Origin: Staphylotrichum longicolle
Taxonomy: Eukaryota > Ascomycota > Sordariomycetes > Sordariales > Chaetomiaceae
DNA length: 64,000 nucleotides
NCBI GenBank assembly: GCA_019096155.1
Contig: JAHCVI010000003.1
Coordinates: 2,666,001 to 2,730,000 of the forward strand
Direction: 5' to 3'
Part shown: positions 57,674 to 64,000 of the stretch, piece by piece
Numbering within the stretch: position 1 is the stretch's first letter
Layout: each line of letters starts with the position of its first letter
Notes under the pieces: model-generated
Databases searched by the model: none
The model's input: the letters and a program-made list of their open reading frames with translations, nothing else
Told to the model about the DNA's origin: nothing
Program-made: the position numbers and the translations under genes

Positions 57674-58369
57674 ATGTCCTTCGCCGACCTCAAGCCCATC
57701 AAGGTCTGGGGCAAGGGCGGCCCCAACCCGCCCAAGGTCGCCATCCTCCTCGAGGAGCTCGGCGTGCCCTACGAGGCCATCGTGGTGCCCCTCTCGGACG
57801 TCAAGAAGCCCGAGTACACGGCCATCAACCCCAACGGCCGTCTACCCTCCATCTACGACCCCAACACGGACCTGACGCTGTGGGAGTCGGGCGCCATCGT
57901 CGAGTACCTCGTCGAAAAGTACGACCCGGAGCACAAGTTCTCCTTCCCCGCGGGCTCGCCCGAGTCGTACCACGCGAAGCAGTACCTCTTCTTCCAGGTC
58001 TCGGGCCAGGGCCCCTACTACGGCCAGGCCGCGTGGTTCAAGGCGTTCCACCACGAACAGCTGCCCAGCGCCATTGCCCGCTACGTGGGCGAGATCAACC
58101 GCGTGACGGGCGTGCTGGAGGGCATTCTCAAGGCCAAGGCCGAAGAGGCGGCCGCTGCCGGCGGGGCCGGGGATGGCCCGTGGCTGGTCGGAAACAAGTA
58201 TTCGTTCGCCGATATTGCCTTTGTCTCGTGGCAGACGGTCGTGCTCAAGATTCACGGGCCGGACGAGTTCAACCCGGACGATTACCCCCATGTCAAGGAC
58301 TGGATCGACAGGATCCTGGCGAGGCCGGCGGTTCAGGCTGGGCTGGGGCAGGGTGGCAAGCTCACATAA
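57674..58369 (+). CDS. Glutathione S-transferase, Ure2p-like
   Basis: Single-exon gene of 231 residues. The thioredoxin-fold N-terminal domain has KVWGKGGPNPPKVAILLEEL, the glutathione-site cis-proline region NPNGRLPSIYDPN and the ESGAIVEYLVEKYDP motif. The helical C-terminal domain has GPWLVGNKYSFADIAFVSW and ends at DWIDRILARPAVQAGL. This is the fungal Ure2p-like/GTT class. The usual start serine/cysteine region is replaced by WGKGGPNPP, so the glutathione activation residue is uncertain. GST genes accompany the emodin, monodictyphenone, geodin and trypacidin clusters, where they may assist protection or ring chemistry; its place here supports a similar role. The ATG at 57674 has a good context (CTCACCATGT). 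Confidence 0.9.
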   Translation: MSFADLKPIKVWGKGGPNPPKVAILLEELGVPYEAIVVPLSDVKKPEYTAINPNGRLPSIYDPNTDLTLWESGAIVEYLVEKYDPEHKFSFPAGSPESYHAKQYLFFQVSGQGPYYGQAAWFKAFHHEQLPSAIARYVGEINRVTGVLEGILKAKAEEAAAAGGAGDGPWLVGNKYSFADIAFVSWQTVVLKIHGPDEFNPDDYPHVKDWIDRILARPAVQAGLGQGGKLT

Positions 58370-58858
58370 GGGAGTCTCGGTGGATTGTTTAGGGTAGATC
58401 ATCCCGGGTAGATCATGACATTGAATCCTGGCTTTAATTATGCCAGAGGGAAGGAAGATGTTGCTTCGACCGTTCAACGTGTGCTTCTCACAAGTTCCGG
58501 CCTCCTCCCTGAATTTGGATGCAGATTTGAAGTGGCAACCCACGAGCGTTTTCATCCGTGACATTGGCGGTGCTAAGATGGATTCCCGTGATGGCAGGAT
58601 CCAGGCCGAATATGATGCCTGCCTGTTTAGGAAGTGTGACTCCGATTGTGTGTTGATTGGCTGGGCGTGAGCATGGCGTGCTTTTCCTCATGCTTGGGGC
58701 ACCAGGGACAGACCTCCAAGGGCGACAGGGCAGTGACACCGTGACACAGGCACGCCTTGCCGCGGAAAATGGATGTCAGATCTGAGACAACTTCACTTTA
58801 TACTTACAGGGTAAGCGCCCTGGATTCTGCGTTAGTCAATTCCGTGACAGTCCGCCCC
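58370..58858. other. Spacer between GST and the regulator
   Basis: A 489-bp region with the GST 3' end and the promoter of the Zn2Cys6 gene. In-frame sequence upstream of the chosen start has no conserved content. No gene is seen. Confidence 0.4.
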
Positions 58859-59095
58859 ATGGCTCCCCCCCCGGCGCCGGTCAGCCTGCGTCGGAATGGC
58901 ACACTGCAGTCATGCGAGCGGTGCCGGACGACCAAGATCAAATGCGACCATTCCACTCCGAGATGTGGCCGCTGTCTGGCCAAGAACTTTGAATGTGTTT
59001 ACGAGGCGGCGCCAATGACCAGGCGCTTTCGAGCTGCCCGCTTCGACGTCCGGTCTGGGCGTGTCAGGGCCACCACCAGGGCACAGGATGCCGCC

Positions 59096-59130
<35 letters not shown>

Positions 59131-61386
59131 ACTCCCGCTAGTCTCGTACGTCCCCAGTCACCCCAAAGATTTTCCTCACACATCTGGAAACAGGAAGGGT
59201 GGAAGGGTTGACAGAAGCTCTGGGTCAGACCTGAGACACGGCCTGCGCCGCCCACTACTACCCCTATCCCTTCTGGACCTATCGCTTCCGGACCCATCCT
59301 CTCAGGGCCCATCGAGATCACCACACCCCCGGTCCAGACCGGCGGGTTTGTCGGCCCAGGGAGCTACCGGACCGGGCTCACAGCGGACGAGGGCCAGACT
59401 CCGCTGGACATGACGGGCTTTTCCGGCACGACAGCGTCTCCCGGCACGACGACGACCCATACCATCGACCGGAAGAGACTGGACCTTGGCCTGCAGATTA
59501 TCGACTTCGTCCTCGAGCACTCTGTGCTGCTGCAGAACTTGATGCGCCACATCTACGGCGTGATCCGCATGCCCATTGTCCCCCGCCAGCTCATGTTGCC
59601 GGCGAGTGAGTCGTTGTTCAGCACCATCCGGGCCGAAGTCCCCGTCAACGACGACGATGCTAAACTGCGCACCGTGATCCGCATCTTTCAGAGTTCGTAC
59701 CAACCGATCCAGGCGACAAGACTGACTACCGTGGATCAAGTATGTCGCCTCATCACGGGGGAGAACCTCCGGTGGGAAGCGATTGGCAACATCCTGGCCA
59801 TGGCCAGCCTGTGTTTGATCCACATCCAGGGACGTGACTTCACCCTCCTCGATCCGGACAGGCGGAGCAAGCAGGACCTCGTTCAGCCGTTCCATGGAAT
59901 CACCGACACGCTGACGACGCTGACCAGTGTGTCGCCCGTGGTCAACGAGCTGGGTGTTTCTCTCAAGTACAACCAGCTGCTGCTGGCCCTGTACAGGTTT
60001 GGTGACTCGAGTATGTGCTTCTTACCTGATACTGCACCTCTTTGCGTGCGGGTTGGCTGACATTCGTGCGCGCAACGTTCAACAGGTCAGCACCTCTACT
60101 CAATCTTTATGGAACTCACATCCACCATCTACGCAACGGGCATGCACCAGGACAGTCCTCCGAGCGGTCCCCACGCTGCCGAGTACCCAGGCTTTATGCA
60201 CCAGTGGCGGCGGCGGTGCTTCACCGCCGTGTACTCGATGGACAAGACCATCGCCACAACTCTCGGGCGTCCGCCCCTGATTCATCGCAACTACTGCGTC
60301 TTGGACGCTCCCCTAGATTTCGACGACGACGACTTGGTCGGATCCGAGCTAGAAGGCGAGCTCCGGAAACTAGACCAGCACGGATGGAACACAGATGGAC
60401 GCCGCCGGACGACGACCTTTATGCGTCTTCGGTACCTACTCGCGACCATCCGCGAGGAAGTCCTGGAATTACATTTGGGCGTAAACAGCCTCGCGGGGCC
60501 TCCCGACAGAGCGCAGTGAGTGATTGGTACACACCTCCCCCCCTCTTCCACGCGCTGCTAATTGTAGAAAACCCAGACTCGTGTTACAAAAGCTCCAGTC
60601 CATCTGGAACAGCTGCCCCGACATAATCAAGTACTCCCCCTCCGTCTGGGACGGATCCATGACCTCCCACGACATCTGGTTTCTCCTCCGTTTCTACCTC
60701 GACTACCTCTACTCCAGCTTCCTCATCTTCCGCTTCAACGCCCGCCAAGACCAGTCCCCCGAAAGCATCGAACTCCTCCTCGCGGCGGCCAAGGACGTGC
60801 TCTCCACCGTCCTCGTCTTCAACGAGCAGCGCGAGCTCATGCGGGAAGTACGCAGCGACTTCTCTGCCGTCGTAAGGCCCTCCCCCAAACTCCCCTCCAA
60901 ATTCTGCCCAATATCGCCTCGGGCTCACACCCCCCTCAGTTCCTACCCTACGGCCTCCCCTGCGTCGACACCCTCGCAGCGGAGCTCATGTACCGCCCCT
61001 CGTCCTTCGCTCTCTACAGCCCCGGCTGCGGTCCGGGCCCGGGCCCGGGCCCGAGCGGCCGGCCGCGCCTGGTCCGGGCCGAGGTCATCCGCGACCTGAC
61101 CATCTACGTCTCGTGCCTGAGCTGGATGCCGGGCCGCAACGGCAACAGCTCCGAGTTCAGCAGGCAGGTGCAGGAGCGGCTGACGCAGATCCTGGACCAG
61201 ATCATCGATCCGCCGCTGACCTCGCCGCCGCCGCTCGGCAATGCCATGCCTGACCCGGTCCTCGGCTGCGCGAGGGAGTCGATGGGACAGGCGGCGGTGG
61301 CGAGTACGAATCATCTGTTTTTTGATTGGGATTTTACGATGTATCTGGACTCGCAGTTGGATCTGTTTTCGCAGAGTCTTTTGTGA
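58859..61386 (+). CDS. Zn2Cys6 transcription factor with fungal-specific TF domain, likely cluster regulator
   Basis: Exons 58859-59145, 59229-60010, 60086-60515, 60568-60871 and 60940-61386 give about 749 residues. The binuclear zinc cluster is at residues 20-47, C-x2-C-x6-C-x6-C-x2-C-x6-C (CERCRTTKIKCDHSTPR then CGRCLAKNFEC). A basic linker, a ten-glutamine tract and a Thr/Pro/Gly stretch follow. Then comes the fungal-specific domain (VNELGVSLKYNQLLLALYRF, MHQWRRRCFTAVYSMDKTIATTLGRPPLI). A Gly-Pro repeat (CGPGPGPGPSG) precedes the C-terminus. It binds DNA as a dimer at CGG triplets by family rule. Its place at the end of the PKS cluster, with CGG pairs in the cluster promoters, suggests pathway control. 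The first intron limits (59146-59228) are the least certain. Confidence 0.88.
59099..59128 (+). repeat. (CAG)10 repeat, polyglutamine
   Basis: Ten perfect CAG codons inside the first exon of the Zn2Cys6 gene, coding ten glutamines after AAE. Likely length-variable. Confidence 0.9.
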
Positions 61387-61715
61387 GATTCCGACTTGAG
61401 GGCTCAGGGGCGGCAGTCAGGTGCCAGAGGGTCGTTGACCAGAAGGGCAAATAGGGGTGTTGGGTTTCAGTTTTTGTTACAACAGGAGCGGGTTTTGGAG
61501 AGGAAGAAGCTGAATTGCGTCGACATCAGAAGACATTTACACAGCAGGCAAAATCACCTATTGCGGTTCCCGACTTAGCACACCCGACGCACGACTCCAA
61601 CGCTATTGGCAGATACTTTGAAGGAAAATCACTTTGATATGTACTTGTAAACTTCCTCTTCTAGCTGAATAGCACTCGTTGCGGGATTGCTTCTCTTTTG
61701 AGCTTGCGCATCTCC
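61387..61715. other. Convergent 3' spacer, regulator / NACHT gene
   Basis: A 329-bp, AT-richer spacer between converging stop codons. Nothing else is seen. Confidence 0.4.
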
Positions 61716-64000
61716 CTATTCGTCCTTGCTTTCAGCAGACGCCAGCACCGCATCCGCATCCGCTTCCGCTTCTGCGACTCCCGACTTCTCATCTATCAAC
61801 CTTAAGAGGGCTTGTCTATTCGGTAGCCGAGAGCAGTCGATCCAATCTCGCACGGACAGTGTCGAACTCGGCAATGGCTGACGCAACCTCCCGTCACCGC
61901 AGGTTTCCTCCCACCGCTGCTTCACTGATCCATAAGGATAGTCGTCGACTCGTAGTCGAGTTCCAAGATTTACCGCCACGTCCAATTCCATCGGTATCCC
62001 GCCATGAGGAATCATTTGCATGGCATATGCCAACCACCCATCATCTGCACCGGTCTCAATCTCCCTTCCATCCTGAATCTTGAGCGCCAGGCACAGATCT
62101 GCCCCGTTTCGTATGAAGCATTCCAGCACTAACCCTGCCTCGTTCTGTTCAGATGGGTCACGTGGGGGAAAATCATCCGAACTGGTATCTCCCTCTGCTG
62201 AATCCAGTTCGAGGCTTGTTTCGGACTGCTCATCATCAGAAGTGGTACCTCCTTCTGGTGATTCCACCATGAGACTTCTTGCGGATTGTTCACCACAAGA
62301 CCTAGAATCATCCTCCCGCTCAAAATCGCCGGATGCGGCAGCTACAGCAGCCCACCAACACAGAAAATGCTGCCAAAGGGACAATCGCTGATTTCCGGCA
62401 GCAATGCGAACGATGGCGTACTGGCCGCCAAACGCCAGGCAAGTCGGAAAGTTGGGAGACAGGATTTGCTGTTTGAAAAGATGTCCCAAGAAACGGAGGC
62501 CTGCGGCTTTCAGAGCATCTTCGTCAACGTCCGATTCCTGATAATACCACCTCGGGCCGATGCCGGTTGCTATTGCGGAATATGCAAGCATGACAAGGGC
62601 GTCGGGTTCGAGGGGCATCTCGGAGAGCCGTGAGATCCTCCAGAATGGATAATCTAGGCGCCCTGAACACAGTTCGGTGAAGAGAGGTGAGATGACGGCG
62701 GTCGAGTAGTCTTTTGGATCATCAACGTATTCGTCATATAGCCTCCATGGCACCACCGAACTCTCGGCATCGGACTTGTCATCCTTCTTTCTCCAGTAAA
62801 GGCTATTATTGACACACTCTTCTGGCATTTCGCCGTCATAGTCTATCAATATATGCCGAACTCGCGAGGTGTGGCAGATTTCGTAATGCGAGCATTCCAG
62901 GATTCCGAACCGATCGCGAAGCTCCTTTGTCGAATACTCCAGGTATTTTTTCCAGGAAAGATTGATTCGAAATGCGGTCTTATTGGAGATCAAGGCGCGG
63001 CTGATCATTGCGCTCACGGAGAGTTGTGAAATGGTATCAAGAGATTGAAGGAAGTCAAAAGGCGGTTCGTCGAGCTGCTGCCGTCGTCGTCGTTCGAGGA
63101 TGCATGCGACTAGTGTTGAGTGACGGCTGAGAATCTCCTCTTCCTCCTTCAGTGCTCCGACATCTTTATTCTCATTCTGGCGATCTGTGTCCGACCAATA
63201 TCGCTTTATGCTCGCGAGTTTTAGTTGGGACAGCGCTTCCAGGTTGTTGAAAGACTTGTCGTGGATTTTGACCCTAACCTTCTTCTGCCGGAAAAAGTCC
63301 CGTACGGAGCGATGGATGAATTCGAGGTCTGAGTCGATATTGGCTTCCACAAGTCCTCTGCAAACGCCTCTCAGTTGCCTCCTGGCACGAACTTCAATCC
63401 CTCTGACTGACTCGCAATCCTGCCCTGGGAACCTTGCACTTTCGGCGAACCGCAGATCGGATTCGTAGTCCTCAAGGAAGTAAAAATCGCTCAAGTTCAG
63501 CCATACCTGCATCTTTTTGGCCTCTCGGATCTTGCCCAGGAAAAGGAGAAGGGAGATGACGTGGCTCGCCATCTGTTGATGTCGTGCTCCAAGAGTATCC
63601 AGAATGCGTTGGAATAGTTCGTTCAGCTCGGTCGGAAGTGACTGAATCTCAGCCAACAACCGAGGAAACTTGGCCCCATCATCCGACTGTTTTCGAATAT
63701 TCTGAACGACCAAGACAACCCAGAGGAACACACCCTCTGCCTTCGTGGTGATAGATGAGGCGAGCTGTCGGCGTTCATTCTCCGTTCCCACATGTTCCAG
63801 GTTTCCCTGGACGTATTTCTCCATGTCTGCCCTTGTCAGCTCGTGAAGATAGAGCCTGATGTCCTCGGAGAACATGTCCATGAATGGGTTCTCCATTCGA
63901 CTGGACACACATATCTTGAAGCTGCCAGAGGCGCTGTTGGCCAGATTCATTAGGGCGTGCACCATCTCGCGACGATCGATGGAGGTGGTCGTCTGATACT
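61716..64000 (-). CDS. NACHT-type STAND NTPase-like protein, C-terminal part
   Basis: The frame is open to the right edge of the window, so the N-terminus with the P-loop lies outside. The visible 760 residues begin in the NACHT region. SFKICVSSRMENPF is the R-motif strand found in fungal NACHT proteins, followed by IRLYLHELTRADMEKYV and ITTKAEGVFLWVVLVVQNI, the typical helical tail of this group. Then comes LPTELNELFQRILDTL and the winged-helix-like part. The rest is a helical C-terminal region with acidic repeats (62172-62291) and no ankyrin, WD or TPR repeats that I can see. Such proteins are linked in fungi to non-self recognition and programmed cell death. The effector domain would be at the missing N-terminus. 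No frame break is seen. Confidence 0.8.
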   Translation of the reverse strand, partial: YQTTTSIDRREMVHALMNLANSASGSFKICVSSRMENPFMDMFSEDIRLYLHELTRADMEKYVQGNLEHVGTENERRQLASSITTKAEGVFLWVVLVVQNIRKQSDDGAKFPRLLAEIQSLPTELNELFQRILDTLGARHQQMASHVISLLLFLGKIREAKKMQVWLNLSDFYFLEDYESDLRFAESARFPGQDCESVRGIEVRARRQLRGVCRGLVEANIDSDLEFIHRSVRDFFRQKKVRVKIHDKSFNNLEALSQLKLASIKRYWSDTDRQNENKDVGALKEEEEILSRHSTLVACILERRRRQQLDEPPFDFLQSLDTISQLSVSAMISRALISNKTAFRINLSWKKYLEYSTKELRDRFGILECSHYEICHTSRVRHILIDYDGEMPEECVNNSLYWRKKDDKSDAESSVVPWRLYDEYVDDPKDYSTAVISPLFTELCSGRLDYPFWRISRLSEMPLEPDALVMLAYSAIATGIGPRWYYQESDVDEDALKAAGLRFLGHLFKQQILSPNFPTCLAFGGQYAIVRIAAGNQRLSLWQHFLCWWAAVAAASGDFEREDDSRSCGEQSARSLMVESPEGGTTSDDEQSETSLELDSAEGDTSSDDFPPRDPSEQNEAGLVLECFIRNGADLCLALKIQDGREIETGADDGWLAYAMQMIPHGGIPMELDVAVNLGTRLRVDDYPYGSVKQRWEETCGDGRLRQPLPSSTLSVRDWIDCSRLPNRQALLRLIDEKSGVAEAEADADAVLASAESKDE
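62172..62291 (-). repeat. Tandem 60-bp repeat, two diverged units, in the NACHT-type gene
   Basis: Units 62172-62231 and 62232-62291 match over roughly two thirds of their bases and encode about 20 residues each, reading EQSARSLMVESPEGGTTSDD and EQSETSLELDSAEGDTSSDD. A third, degenerate start (EQNEAGLVLE) follows. Confidence 0.75.

Overview
The window is nuclear DNA of a filamentous ascomycete (Pezizomycotina), probably a sordariomycete of the Sordariales/Chaetomiaceae type. The signs are GC-rich coding sequence, short introns of about 48-134 nt with GTRNGT donors and CTAAC/CTGAC branch sites, Zn2Cys6 and NACHT genes, and a fungal polyketide cluster. The lineage call is inference. Exon limits were set by hand from splice sites, reading phase and protein-family continuity.

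Left third (1-22.6 kb) is dense housekeeping sequence. In order it holds the 3' part of PMS1 (mismatch repair), a four-helix membrane protein of unknown role, mitochondrial ferredoxin/adrenodoxin reductase (ARH1), electron-transfer flavoprotein alpha, the SWI3/RSC8 chromatin-remodeller subunit, an intron-containing tRNA-Leu(UAA), carnitine acetyltransferase with a mitochondrial leader plus a peroxisomal-type tail, adenylyl cyclase-associated protein (CAP/Srv2), a MAK32-type pfkB protein and the replicative helicase subunit MCM3.

Middle (22.6-43.7 kb) is gene-poor. It has a class III aminotransferase, exocyst Exo70, a candidate 40-residue cysteine-rich microprotein, a small conserved-looking protein of unknown function and a FAH-family hydrolase. 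The long spacers hold no gene I can defend.

Right third (43.7-61.4 kb) is a secondary-metabolite cluster of seven genes: a non-reducing PKS (SAT-KS-AT-PT-ACP, no TE), a metallo-beta-lactamase thioesterase, a DUF1772 anthrone oxygenase, a SAM methyltransferase, a laccase-like multicopper oxidase, a glutathione S-transferase and a Zn2Cys6 regulator. This is the layout of atrochrysone carboxylic acid/emodin/endocrocin-type pathways. PKS and thioesterase make and release the acid, the oxygenase would turn the anthrone into an anthraquinone, and methyltransferase, oxidase and GST would tailor or couple it. A dedicated decarboxylase, ketoreductase and questin oxidase are not seen. The window ends inside a NACHT-type gene.

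Points that stand out: two apparent 3-nt micro-exons in the oxidase gene, a GC-AG intron in the thioesterase gene, a starter-unit domain without its usual cysteine, and single-base frame breaks in three otherwise intact genes (ARH1, MCM3, PKS) that look more like assembly errors than gene decay.
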